Below are positions 33,589 through 45,215 of a DNA stretch of 64,000 nt, piece by piece (the stretch's first letter is position 1; each line of letters starts with the position of its first letter). Source of the DNA: Siphonodentalium dalli (Eukaryota > Mollusca > Scaphopoda > Gadilida > Siphonodentaliidae); NCBI GenBank assembly GCA_032622095.1, contig CP136068.1:13561729-13625728 (forward strand), read 5' to 3'. Made by a program: the position numbers and the translations under genes. Under the pieces are notes generated by a model. That model was not told the origin of the DNA, ran no database searches, and was given only the letters and a program-made list of their open reading frames with translations.

Positions 33589-35088
33589 TCTATACTATAT
33601 ATTTTGAGAACTCCGTATATATATATGTATATATGTGTGTGGGTACTTCATAGAATCCAAAACGCGTGTACATATTGAGCTCAAATTTTGTATGTAAGTG
33701 TAAAATCCCACCGACACGGCCGTGGTCGCGTTTTGGAGAAGCTCAGAGCACCCTTTATCTACTCCCAAATCACCGCAAGGCACGGCGGGGGTTAATCGCG
33801 TTGATAGTTAAAGAGCGTTCCTATCCGCAGTGTCGTTGATAAAGAACGTATGTGCGTAAATGTGATTCTTACGTCTGGGTCTGGGCATGTGCGTCATTAT
33901 ACAGACATGAGCGTGCTGTGTGATTCTTACGTACTTATGGCTTCGTAGGAACGCGGATCGGGTCAGTTTTTTCCGCCCTAGGTGATCTTCACCTTGAAAC
34001 GGGTACCCACAAATGATATATATGTGGGTGTCCTTTATAGACTGGAACCGATTGAGCTCAAACTTGATCTTCGGGGTTAATCGCGTTGATAGTTAAAGAG
34101 CGTTCCTATCCGCAGTGTCGTTGATAAAGAACGTATGTGCGTAAATGTGATTCTTACGTCTGGGTCTGGGCATGTGCGTCATTATACAGACGTGAGCGTG
34201 CTGTGTGATTCTTACGTACTTATGGATTCGTAGGAACGCGGATCGGGTCAGTTTTTCCGCCCTAGGTGATCTTCACCTTGAAACGGGTACCCACAAATGA
34301 TATATATGTGGGTGTCCTTTATAGACTGGAACCGATTGAGCTCAAACTTGATCTTCGGGGTTAATCGCGTTGATAGTTAAAGAGCGTTCCTATCCGCAGT
34401 GTAGTTGATACAGAGAATGTGATTCTTACGTCTGGGTCTGGGCATGTGCGTCATTATACAGACATGAGCGTGCTGTGTGATTCTTACGTACTTATGGCTT
34501 CGTAGGAACGCGGATCGGGTCAGTTTTTCCGCCCTAGGTGATCTTCACCTTGAAACGGGTACCCACAAATGATATATATGTGGGTGTCCTTTATAGACTG
34601 GAACCGATTGAGCTCAAACTTGCTCTTCGGGGTTAATCGCGTTGATAGTTAAAGAGCGTTCCTATCCGCAGTGTAGTTGATAAAGAGCGTATGTGCGTAA
34701 ATGTGATTCTTACGTCTGGGTCTGGGCATGTGCGTCATTATACAGACATGAGCGTGCTGTGTGATTCTTACGTACTTATGGCTTCGTAGGAACGCGGATC
34801 GGGTCAGTTTTTCCGCCCTAGGTGATCTTCACCTTGAAACGGGTACCCACAAATGATATATATGTGGGTGTCCTTTATAGACTGGAACCGATTGAGCTCA
34901 AAATTGCTACCTACCGGATGTGTCATGGACGGGTTAAATTGTGACCCCGACCTGACCTTGACCTTGAAAATGATCAATTCAAGGTCAAATCGGGTAAAAT
35001 ATTGAAAAACCAAAAATTAATTCAAAAATATAAACAAAAAATTAAATTAAAAAATTAATACATGTATGTCATGTTTCGGACAAACGCC
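33589..35088 (+). mobile_element. Non-autonomous Helitron, copy 1, with internal tandem repeat
   Basis: The 5' end is TCTATACTATATATTTTGAG, matching the TC start and the usual TCTAYACTA form of Helitrons. Inside are four copies of a 285-bp unit. The 3' end degenerates at CAAACGCCGCC, where the hairpin text is fused to internal sequence (GTGGTCGCGTTTTGG), probably by recombination with a second copy that continues to 35435. No Rep/helicase ORF. Confidence 0.65.
33791..34910 (+). repeat. Four tandem copies of a 272-285-bp unit inside Helitron copy 1
   Basis: Units start at GTTAATCGCGTTGATAG (33791, 34076, 34360, 34632). Landmarks are AAAGAGCGTTCCTATCCGC, ACGTCTGGGTCTGGGC, CGCCCTAGGTGATCTTCACC and GGAACCGATTGAGCTC. 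The third unit lacks about 12 bp. Units are nearly identical. Confidence 0.9.
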
Positions 35089-35435
35089 GCCGTGGTCGCG
35101 TTTTGGAGAAGCTCAGTGCACCCTTTATCCACTCCCAAATCACCGCAAAGGCACGGCGTGGGTTAATCAAGTGATTATTTAATGAGCGTTTGTTTTTGAC
35201 GCATCGCTATAAAGAGCGTCTGTTTGCCATTCAACGTTATTAGCATCTGCAGAGAGATATACGGAACATAAATTAAATTTAAAAAACATTTGTTTCTGAC
35301 CAACCCTGCGAGCACGGATGGCGCGCTTTGTTTTTACAGTATATCAGTATATACCGAAATCATCCCAGATAATCACGAATACAGCATCAGATTTCTCCCC
35401 AGATATACCATTATAAAGCTACTGGAATCTGCCAA

Positions 35436-35460
35436 TCTACTATATAATTTGAGACTTCCG

Positions 35461-35491
<31 letters not shown>

Positions 35492-36176
35492 ATATATGTG
35501 GGTACTTCATAGAATCGAAAACGCGAAGACATCTTTACTACACATGACAACCGGGTCTCTATATATGTACCAAAATTACGCCGCGTTGGTGACTGGGAAA
35601 TTCCAGGGAATGCTGATTGAGCTCAAACTTGCTACCTACGGGAAGTATCATATATATGAGTATGTCCTTTATAGACTTGAACCGATTGAGCTCAAACTTG
35701 CTAAATATTGATTGGGAAATTCCAGGGAATGCCGATTGAGCTCAAACTTGCTACCTACGGGAAGTGTCATATATATGTGTGTGTCCTTTATAGACTCGAA
35801 CCGATTGAGCTCAAACTTGCTAAATACGGGAAGTGTCATGGACGGGTTCATTGAAAAACAAAAAAAAATCGGGTTAAATTGAAAAACAAAATTAAAAAGG
35901 CACAATTAACTCATTGAAAAACCAAAACAAATACGGGAAGTGTCATGGACGGGTTCATTGAAAAACAAAAAAAAATCGGGTAAAATTGAAAAACAAAATT
36001 AAAAAGGCACAATTAACTCATTGAAAAACCAAAACAAATCGCGTAATATTTAAAAACAAAAACAAAAACATTAACTCATTGAAAAACAAAAAATTAAATT
36101 AATTAAAAAAATTAATTAAAACTTAAAAATTGTCATGTTTCTGACTATTGCTGCCAGTGGCGGGCTAACCTGCTAG
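35436..36176 (+). mobile_element. Non-autonomous Helitron, copy 2, with both ends
   Basis: Starts TCTACTATATAATTTGAG after A and ends CTAG at 36173-36176. Before the end is the hairpin GCCAGTGGC and GGGCTAACCTG, i.e. a short stem followed by about 10 nt and CTAG, the canonical Helitron 3' layout. 741 bp, non-coding. (TA)n and short duplicated blocks lie inside. Confidence 0.75.
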
Positions 36177-36285
36177 ATACTATATAATTTGAGACTTCTA
36201 TATAATATATAGAGATACTATATAATTTGAGACTTCCGTATATATATATGTATGTGTGTATATGTGTGGGTACTTCATAGAATTG

Positions 36286-38289
36286 ACGAGAGGCCGATCA
36301 CGATCGGCAGATGTTTAACCCATACCTTGGCGATAGCGATTAGCTATTTTTATAAATTTTATAAATCCTTACATCAACCTTTTCATGAGTGCTAAAGTTT
36401 CAACAATTCACACTTAATATAGTGATCATGTGAAAAATATTTAGTTATCACATTGTGTCAACAGGATGGGCAGAGGATGTTAATATTTTTAAGCAAATAA
36501 ACCAAATGACCCTCACTATGCAGGTTAGGGGTGTGTTCTTGTCAACTATGCCAAGAACTACATGTATAAACATAATCAATGGAAATATTTGAGTTATCAA
36601 ATCTGATAGAATAGGGTTAATCTTACCCAAACTAATGAACTGATAAACACAAAATAGTCTATACAAAGCATGTCATTGGATTTAGAAACCCATACACTAA
36701 GTCAGTCTCAAGAATACCATGCAGCACCATTAATATTACCCTGGAGCCCAAATGCAATTGAGGGAATTTCAAAATAAGACATTTCCTCTAATGATGAATA
36801 TATAATTGGTGATTTATTGAAACCCTTACTGAACCTGGATCAAAGTGAAATGGATAATATTATATCTGTCTATTGCATAATATGTGTCTATGGAATGGTT
36901 TAATTTAAATCCCAAATCCATGCAAATCAAAAGTGGATCACCATCAATCTGGACATAATATAGGAGAATGATCAAATGAAAAGCATCAAAACCATATGAT
37001 GTGTGGAGAGGGTTAATCATTTGCAATGACATCATATCATGGAACTGGGAATGTGTGGATTAATTTTTGTCTAAGATAAGACAACAGTGTATGTAGACAA
37101 CAATGTCTGTAAAACATCCCTACAAAGTAACAATGGACTAGTCCAATTTAATATTTTAGAATAGGTGTCCTATAGTGTTTACATAAACTTTAGTAATGAA
37201 CCTGTTTCAGAAAAGGGGTTAACTTAATATTGCACAGAAAACAGAACTCCACCAGATACTAAGCCATCAATCAATTTGACATTAATATGATAACAAATCC
37301 TGCCAGCCAAGAATACAGAGTACAGCTATCAGGCTTTGTAGCATGTCCCTAGTGATAATTAACTCATTTCAATTACACACATGGTCTGCCAGATATGCTC
37401 TCTTAAAATTCCCAGCAGTAATTACTTGAATTATAAAGGGTCATAACTCTGTTAAAATATATCGGATCAAACCCATATTCGAACTCGATCTGTATTTAGG
37501 GGTGATAAATTCATATACCAAATTTGGTGCTGATCAGATGAAAAATGTTTTGAGTCATAGCAGCTTGGGTGAATTCTAAGTAAACATAAGAGTGAAAAGG
37601 GTTAATTAAACAATACCAAAAACCATACAAACGAAGAACATGCTAAGAAAAACCTAGGTAAGAAATATGAGGCAGATCAGAAGAAATATGTTCAACTTAT
37701 TGCATTGGATAGCATGTGTGTAAAGGGTTAATTATTTTCTAAACCGATCAACCAATCAATACCAAAAACTATACAGATGAGGGGCATGTCATCATAAACC
37801 TACATATCAAATATGAACACAATCGGACAAAATATACTTCGGTTTTAGCATCGGATTTTTGTTTTTTTAATTTTATTTTTGAAAAAAGGGTCATAACTCC
37901 TTTAAAATAAATCGGATCAAACCCATATTCGAACTCGATCTGTATTTTGGGCTATGAAACTCACATACCAAATTTGGTTCCGATCAGATAAAAAATGTTT
38001 GAGTTATGGCAGAATGTGTGAATTCTAAGTTGAAAAAGGGCCATAACTCTGTAACAAAATCTCGGATCAAACCCAAATTCGAACTCGATCTGTATTTTGG
38101 GCTGAGAAACCCATATACAAATTTTGGTTTCGATCGGATAGAAAATGTTTGAATTATCGCATTACTCGTAAAGTGTCTACGGACAGACGGACAGACGGAC
38201 AGACAGACGGACAGACAGACGGACAAACGACGAGTGGTCAATCCGGGCAACGACACTATGTTTACCATACTATGGTATGGGTAAACATA
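36286..38289 (+). mobile_element. Family D/C hairpin-ended element (2.0 kb) nested in Helitron copy 3
   Basis: The 5' hairpin is GCCGATCACGATCGGC (36293-36308) and the 3' palindrome TACCATACTATGGTA (38263-38277), the same pair as at 4911-5204. The body has three tandem-like C units (TAACTC...ATCGGATCAAACCCA...TTTGGTTCCGATCAG) and a CGGACAGA run before the 3' end. The rest is AT-rich and non-coding. Confidence 0.65.
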
Positions 38290-38689
38290 AAAACGCGTGT
38301 ACAGATTGAGCTCAAATTTCGTATGTAAGTGTAAAATCCCACGGACACTGGCGTGGTCGCGTTTTGGAGAAGATCAGAGCACCGTTTCTCCCTTCCCAAT
38401 CATCAAAATCACTTCTGGGTTAATTGATATTCGCTCGCGATCCAAGAGGAGTAACTCTACATTTTTTTATATCTGTATATGTATATTTTTATATCCATAT
38501 TCACTTCAAACTGCTAAACTCGTTGAGCCAAAACTTGCTAATACCTCGCAAAATATAGAATTTACATTTTCTGATGTATACATTTTTTGTTACGGCTGAA
38601 AATCTTAGTCTATTTCCGAAACATTCAGATTTTAAAGTCTAAACTTACACACATCAATTCCTGCTAACTGACGCAGCTATATGGCTGCT

Positions 38690-39242
38690 GAAATTTAAGT
38701 GAATCCCAGGCACTGCGATACGTCCCGAATCTGACGGGACTTCCATTGCCCCAAACCGTGAACGCCAACGACATTGTTGGCGAGAAAATAGCCCCCAAGC
38801 CGTAAATATCAACAACAACGACATTGTTGGCGAGAAAATAATTAGTTAAAATTACTAAATACACGTTTTCGGCAATGTGAGATTTTCGGGGAGCCGTGAT
38901 GCCAACAACAACGACCCGAAGCCCTGAATGCCAACAACAACGACATCATCAGGTCAGTTTTTTAAGTGAATCCAAGGCACTGCGATACGTCCCGAATCTG
39001 ACGGGACTTCCACTGCCCAAAACCGTGAACGCCAACGACATTGTTGGCGAGAAAATAGCCCCCAAGCCGTAAATATCAACAACGACATTGTTGGCGAGAA
39101 AATAATTAGTTAAAATTACTAAATACACGCAATCCTATTTTCCCTATACGGCAATGTGATATTTTTCGGGTAGCCCCGAGCCGTGATGCCAACAACAACG
39201 ACCCGAAGCCCTGAATGCCAACAACAACGACATCATCGGGTC
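38690..39242 (+). repeat. Tandem duplication of about 275 bp inside Helitron copy 3
   Basis: AAGTGAATCCMAGGCACTGC, CGACATTGTTGGCGAGAAAA (twice per unit) and ATGCCAACAACAACGAC mark two successive copies with small differences. Confidence 0.85.
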
Positions 39243-39390
39243 AGTTTTTTCCGCCCGATGTACCTTAAATCATACCTCTTTGAGGGAGGGTACAATAATT
39301 TCTCTTAAAAAGGCACGATTAACTCATTGAAAAGCGAAAAAAAATGTCATGTTTCGGACCAACGCCGCCAGTGGCGGGCTAACCTGCTAG

Positions 39391-40195
39391 TACTATATAT
39401 TTTGAGACTTCCGTATATATGTGTGTGTGTACTTTATAGAATCGAAAACGACTGCACCCATTAAGTGTAAAAACCCACGAACACCGTAGTCGTCGCGTTT
39501 TGGAGAAGCTCTGAGCACCCTTTATCCACTCCCAAATCACCGCAAAGGCACGGCGTGGGTTAATCAAGTGATTATTTAATGAGCGTTTGTTTTTGATGCA
39601 TCGCTATAAAGAGCGTCTGTTTCGCATTCAACGTTATTAGCATCTGCAGAGTTATACGGGAACATTGAGTGCTTTCCTATTGGATGCCATAGTACTCTTA
39701 CAACATCATTGTTATAGTATGTATGACACTTAGGTCAGAAATCCCGGTTACAAACCAACACTCACAATTTCGTATTTACGCAAACGTTATCGCCCCAAAT
39801 TTATTATGCAGAGAGAAAGTGCTTTCCTATTTTTAGAACGCAACACATGTTTACGTCGCGTTGGTGATGGAGGTTATTAATTGACTGTCCGCTCTTTGCG
39901 AGGATGGGGTTCACGACGGGGACTATTGACCAACACTCACAATTTCGTCTTTTGCATCAGATACCAACACCTCGACCGATCGGGATGAAACTTGGTATAT
40001 GAGTGTAGTTTGACCAGGTGGTCGTCGCTGTCGTATTGCGAGCCCATTGCGACGCCCGTGCAGCGCATGCGCAGACCAGATCTCGGAAACGGGTGGAGCT
40101 ATCGACTTGAAATTTGGTTTTTGAGTACCCGGTCCTGTACGGGGTTACCTTGAAAAACTAAAATTAATGGATCGACCAAAGCCATGGGACCAATG
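39391..40195 (+). mobile_element. Non-autonomous Helitron, copy 4, 3'-truncated
   Basis: Begins TACTATATATTTTGAGAC directly after the CTAG of copy 3 and runs to GGGACCAATGCCG, where the 304-bp segment replaces the hairpin and CTAG. Confidence 0.65.
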
Positions 40196-40492
40196 CCGCT
40201 CGACTGTTTCCGGGGGATGTTAGCGGGAATCTTCGGGGGATCTTAATTAGCACCGACTGATGGTCGGGAATCATCGGGGGATCTTAGCGAGGGAAGAATT
40301 CTATTATTGCTATGGAAGCATTAAATTCACATGTGTTTAATTATTATTGAAATTTGTTTTTGCGGCAACCATTCATACTCGCTCGTTGATATTTGATAAG
40401 TAAATAGAACAACTTAAAACTAATTAAGGGGTACTGTACGCCATTTTCAACAAACTCCCGATAATAACAACAATTATATATCTATAATCTAA
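40196..40492 (+). repeat. 304-bp segment upstream of a Helitron, copy 2
   Basis: Near-identical to 33285-33588. A small difference just before the TC start (CTATCTA absent here) shows that the segment is flank, not Helitron. Confidence 0.8.
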
Positions 40493-41468
40493 TCTATACT
40501 ATATATTTTGAGACTTCCGTATATATATATATATATATATATGTACTTCATAGAATCGAAAACGGTTCGCTCGATTGAGTTCAAACTTCCCATCTAAATG
40601 TAAAAACCCACGGTAATCGTCGTCGCGGCATTTTGGAGAAGCTCAGAGAACCGTTTCTCCATTCCCAAATCACCGCAATCGGCACCGCTGTGGTTAATCA
40701 AGTCATAATTTAATGAGCGTTTGTTTTTGACGCATCGCTATAAAGAGCGTTTTGTTTACCATTCAACGTTATTAGCATCTGCAGAGAGATTGTAGCCTGT
40801 CGCTCGAAATATTATGCAGAGAGATTTTAAAGACGGGAAGCGTTTGTTTTCAATTCAATGCAATTTTATCCCTCGAAATATTATGCAGAGAGATGATTTC
40901 ACGACGGGAAGCGTTTGTTTTCAATTCAATACAATGTTATCGTACTGAGTGTCTATATACACGACGAGTATAAATATGGCTCCATTGACCGTCTCGAGGC
41001 GAAATTTCGTACTTAATTTCGTACTTAGGAGTTCCAAGGAACAGGGGAGATTTTTATCGGTTAAGTTTTTCCGCCGGAGGTGATCTTCACCTTGAAACGG
41101 GTACCCACAAATGATATATATGTGTGTGTCCTTTATAGACTCGGACCGATTGAGCTCAAACTTGGTGTCTACGGGAAGTGTCATGGACGGGTTAAATTGT
41201 CACACGACTTGACATTAGGACGGGTACGGGCAGGTTAAAAAAAAAGTAAAACAAAGAATGCGTTGTCTGTCGTTCCTAGGAAGGGGGGATTTCATCGGGT
41301 AAATTTTTCCGCAATTTAAAATTTATGAAAACAAAATAATTATTTGTCAACTCTGGACGGGGAATATTTTTTTCGTCGTGCCTGTACGGGGTTACCTTGA
41401 AAAACAAAAATTAATGGATCGACCAGAGCCATGGGACCAATCCCGCCAGTGGCTGGCTAATCTGCTAG
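40493..41468 (+). mobile_element. Non-autonomous Helitron, copy 5, with both ends
   Basis: Starts TCTATACTATATATTTTGAG after A and ends CCGCCAGTGGCTGGCTAATC-TG-CTAG. 976 bp, non-coding. AATGAGCGTTTG and TAAAGAGCGTT motifs are inside. Confidence 0.75.
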
Positions 41469-41793
41469 TCTACTATATATTTTGAGACTTCGTATATGTG
41501 TGTGTGTGTACTTTATAGAATCGAAAACGCCTGGACCGATCGAGACCAAACTTCCTATCTAAGGGTAAAAACCCACGGGAATGGTAAACGTCGCGTTTTG
41601 GACAAGCTCTGAGCACTCATTCTCCACTCCCAGTCATCAAAATCACTGCAAACGGCACTGTGGGGGTTAATCGCGTTGATAGTTAAAGAGCATTCATATC
41701 CGCAGTGTAGTTGATAAAGAGCATATGTGCGTAATGTGATTCTTACGTCTGGGTCTGGGCGTGTGCGTTAGTATACAGACATGAGCGTGTACT
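41469..41793 (+). mobile_element. Non-autonomous Helitron, copy 6, 3'-truncated
   Basis: TCTACTATATATTTTGAG follows the CTAG of copy 5 without a gap, a head-to-tail junction. Text is lost after CAGACATGAGCGTG. Confidence 0.65.
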
Positions 41794-42840
41794 AATATTT
41801 GCCCCTAAGTTTGTAAATTTCTAGAGATGTGTACTAATAATTTCCACAGAAGCCCTTATTCAAACAGACGAAGATGGATAACTCTAAAATCAAGTGTATT
41901 AATAACGCAATTTCGACTGAGACCATCCTTTTGACGGTGTGTTTCTGGGCCAGAAAAAATAGAAATAACAAAACTTCAAAAATTGATATCTGATCACTCT
42001 GAGCGTTTATAGGTGGGTTCCTCGACTCGAATCAATTATTTTTTATCCCCAAAGCCAAAGAAATAGTAATCTATGAGAGCCTGATCGGATTGAGTACCTT
42101 TAACATTTATTTGATACATTTGTTTGAAAACTACACAAATTATTCTACAACAACAATTTGGATTTTCGCATTCCGGCTAATCTGCCATCCATAACATTAC
42201 TTCGTATTCAAAATACTTTCAAGTAATGAAAATCTGGTTACCATATTCTACAACTCAGAGACTATAGAAACAGGCCAATATTATGTGAGCGTTAACGCGA
42301 TATGGGCGTTACCATTAATAGACAAATTCATAAAAATTCTTTGTGTCTTAAGAAATTTACAAACAAACCACGGGAAAGTAAATTTTTTGTTATTGATTCA
42401 AATTTTAGCATTTATAATATCCCGAAACTCAATGTATACAGTTTTAAAATGAGTTTAGAGCATGGAAAACATGAAATGTTGGCGTTAACACCTGCACGAA
42501 AATAGGAAATCGGACGCGATTTTGAATTGCGGACGCGAAATTCTCATTATAAGCAATTCTTTCCGATTTTCGGTTTCTGTATTTGTCGAGATTTGCAGGT
42601 GGCATAGCTCCTTTGATTATAATACTACATCGAAATCGATTGTATTTATTTAAAAAACGATGTCGAAGTAGCGAGTCAAACTTTATTTACAGTTATTTTG
42701 ATGTATGGTTACCCTTCCGGTGACGTAGGTTCCAGGCCCTGTTCAAAGCAATCACGATAATTTGTATGCCACAGGCATCACGAAAATCCATAAAAAAAAC
42801 ATTTAACCTTTCATAACAGAAGCTGAACTGGTGCAGCATT
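41794..42840. other. No gene seen
   Basis: AT-rich. GGTTCCAGGCCCTGTT at about 42727 is an inverted match to AACAGGGTCTGGAACC at about 32093. A 67-codon frame at 42302-42505 has no recognisable content. Confidence 0.45.
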
Positions 42841-43200
42841 AACCCTTTGAACCCTGATGCCCCACAGCGATCGACACCCTGACCCTGACACCTGTAATAT
42901 TTCCCTTAAATTAGATAGTGTCTTGTCGCATTATGTTGGTTATGTTTAAATTGCAACACAGGTCTGAAACTTTACAGGGTATTGACCCCCATGGATCACT
43001 GATCATTATAAGATCGGGAGACTTTGTCAAGTGGCAACTCCTTGGTAATGGTTGCTAGGCAATTACCCGGAATTGACTGGACAATGCAACTATACTAGTA
43101 GCTCACATAGCGTCATAATGCAATGCAATGGTTGCATTTTCGATTCAGGTAATACCATGATGTGAAATTTGATACAAAATAGTGAACCAAATGTCTTATT
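42841..43200 (+). repeat. Dispersed repeat F copy
   Basis: Shares CCCTTTGAACCCTGATGCCCC and the following 330 bp with 18420-18840. Confidence 0.7.
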
Positions 43201-43209
43201 TAAGTATAG

Positions 43210-43320
43210 CATGTTTTTGTAAACAAGACAGTCAATGACTGTGGGTCGGTCACTAGATTGTAAAGACGGAGAAGACTGGGACTCTGAAGACAACAGTAGT
43301 CAGTACTTGTTAAATAACTT
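43210..43320 (+). repeat. 5' end of a family B repeat
   Basis: ACAGTCAATGACTGT followed by TCACTAGATTGTAAAGACGG matches 5411-5500. Confidence 0.6.
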
Positions 43321-43559
43321 TAAAACAAATAGTTCTAAACTGGGACACAGGTAGAAGGTGTTGAACAGTGGAACGGGATATGGAGGTGTCTACCTTGAAA
43401 TTTCTAACTGCAAATCCATCCCCTCCCCCCCCCAATAGATCATTGGTCATTACCTCCCAACTGGACCAAACTAAACAAGAGATGGACTGTCGTCCGGTGC
43501 ATACCCCCTCGTGGCATACCGCCTAGTGTGGGCATATCTATAACTTATGACGGCTATAC

Positions 43560-44212
43560 TCAGACAGATGGACCCAAAAATCAGCATTTTCATATAAGCA
43601 AAGATGAATAACTATAGAACAAAAAACCAAAACATTTGAATGTGCCATCAAATGTCCTCATAGAGGTGACCATCCATACAAAATTTCATTGAGATCCGAG
43701 CATTACTGTTCCAAGTTATGACCTGAACAGACATTGGATGGACCAAACTGCCAACATTTCCAGATAAACAAAGATGAATAACTCTAGAATGGAAAATGAA
43801 TGCCCTCATAGTAGTAAACATCCATACCAAATTCCATTGAGATCCCAGCACAACTGTTGAAGTTACGACATGAAAAGACGCCAGACGGACCAAAAAGCAA
43901 ACATTTCCAGATAAACAAAGATGTATAACTCTAGAATGGAAAATCCGAAGAAAAAAAACAATGGAACCCTCTTTATAATGTCCTCATAGTAGTGAACATC
44001 CATACAAAATTTCATTGAGATCCCAGCACAACTGTTGAAGTTACGACATGAACAGACACCAGACAGACGAAAAAGCCAACATTTCCAGATAAACAGAGAT
44101 GAATAACTCTAGAATGGAAAATCCGGACAAAACGATGTAACCCACTATTGAATGCCCTCATAGTAGTGAACATCCATACCAAATGTCATCGAGATCCCAG
44201 CACCACTGTTCA
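43560..44212 (+). repeat. Tandem repeat E, about 170-bp unit, four copies, interrupted at 44213
   Basis: CATTTCCAGATAAACAAAG, ATGAATAACTCTAGAATGG, GAACATCCATACCAAAT and GACATGAACAGACACCAGA recur. The last unit stops at CACTGTTCA and resumes at 48089 as TCAAGTTATGACATGAACAG. Confidence 0.8.
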
Positions 44213-44275
44213 TAGTAGAGCGGACAAACTCAAAAAGCTCACTAGAAGTAGGAGTTTAGTCCATCGGCACCATCG

Positions 44276-44331
44276 AAAATGATGTATCACAAGCCCGTGT
44301 GTGCACACACGGGCTTGTGATACATCATTTT
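44276..44331. repeat. Perfect 56-bp palindrome in the left arm of the 3.88-kb transposon
   Basis: Each half is 28 bp, from AAAATGATGTATCACAAG through CCCGTGTGTG to the centre GTG|CAC. There is no spacer and no mismatch. The right arm of the same element has only one half (TTACAAGCTTGTGTGTGG). Confidence 0.9.
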
Positions 44332-44383
44332 GAAGGCTATGACATTCCGCATCGGGTAGGAACTGGCCAGATCGTACAATTGC

Positions 44384-44845
44384 ATGCACGACGACAAAGG
44401 GCAGGGGGAAAGTTACCGACGTCTGACCAATATGTTATATCATACTGCAACACATGAATTGAGAGACACCTTGGCAAAGGACCAATTCATTGGTGGGTTG
44501 TATGATCCAGATATACGGCTCATGGTACAACAAGCACGACTGGGCTCTCTTGGTGAGAGCATAAGACATGCAGTTGAATTAGAGGCTTTTGCCAAGTCTG
44601 AAAAACATAGGGCTAAACACTATGCTAGGGCAGTAAATGAAGCAGACCCAACACAAAGCAAAAATATAGAGTTTGAAGAACTCAAAAAGATAAGAGATGA
44701 ACTGAAGCCCCAAACTGGTTCTAATGGGAAAACTCAAAATAGCTCACAACCGTCCCAGACAGCACAGTCCATCTCTGAGATGAAGGAGATAAAACAAATA
44801 TTGACTGATGTGAAGAGGTGTAAAGGGGAGATTAACAAAGAATGA
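44384..44845 (+). pseudogene. Gag-like fragment of a Gypsy (Ty3) retroelement
   Basis: 153 codons, open, starting just inside the left inverted arm. ELRDTLAKDQFIGGL, then IRLMVQQARLGSLGESI and HAVELEAFAKSEK, match the C-terminal part of the capsid region in mollusc Gypsy gag proteins, where this segment ends the retrotransposon-gag domain. The N-terminal half of gag is missing. After residue 85 it becomes charged and low-complexity. The next frame (44842-45150) would hold the nucleocapsid but shows only a degraded Cys/His pattern. Fragment, not functional. Confidence 0.65.
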
Positions 44846-45146
44846 CAAACTTGGAGAACCAAAAAAAGGAGAAAAAGAGTAACACAAATGAGTCCTGGAG
44901 GGACTGTCGTGACGTTAGACAGTGGAGACATAATTATAATGATAATCCTGATTATAACACAAACGAATACAAAGAACGCACCAGATGCAGAACTTCTCAC
45001 AATCCACGCGACATGTGTCATAATGCCTATCGTGGTAGGGGAGACGAGCAGAACACAAGTGGACATCGTAACTCCAATGAGTTTGTTAGATACAGCTCTT
45101 CTGAAGAGGGGGTCTGTATTTATATTGCAATCTCTATGGGCAGCCA

Positions 45147-45215
45147 GTGAGGTTTCTGATTGGTACTGGAGCAACAGTTTCCATGCTCTCAAAGAAACTA
45201 TATGACTACTTATCG
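45147..45215 (+). pseudogene. Decayed retroviral-type aspartic protease fragment
   Basis: The frame reads VRFLIGTGATVSMLSKKLYDY, which fits the (I/V)DTGA(T/S)V(S) active-site loop of Gypsy proteases, except that the catalytic Asp is Gly here (GTG instead of DTG). It lies 3' of the gag fragment in a different frame, in the normal gag-to-protease order. No reverse transcriptase, RNase H or integrase follows, so the pol gene has been deleted. Confidence 0.55.

Larger units (their letters stand above)
36177..39390 (+). mobile_element. Non-autonomous Helitron, copy 3, split by a 2-kb element
   Basis: The left piece (36177-36285) begins TACTATATAATTTGAGAC directly after the CTAG of copy 2 and runs to TACTTCATAGAAT. 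The right piece (38290-39390) resumes at AAAACGCGTGTACAG, the text that follows in other copies. It ends with CCGCCAGTGGCGG-GCTAACCTG-CTAG. It also holds a tandem duplication of about 275 bp (38690-38960, 38965-39240). Confidence 0.7.
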
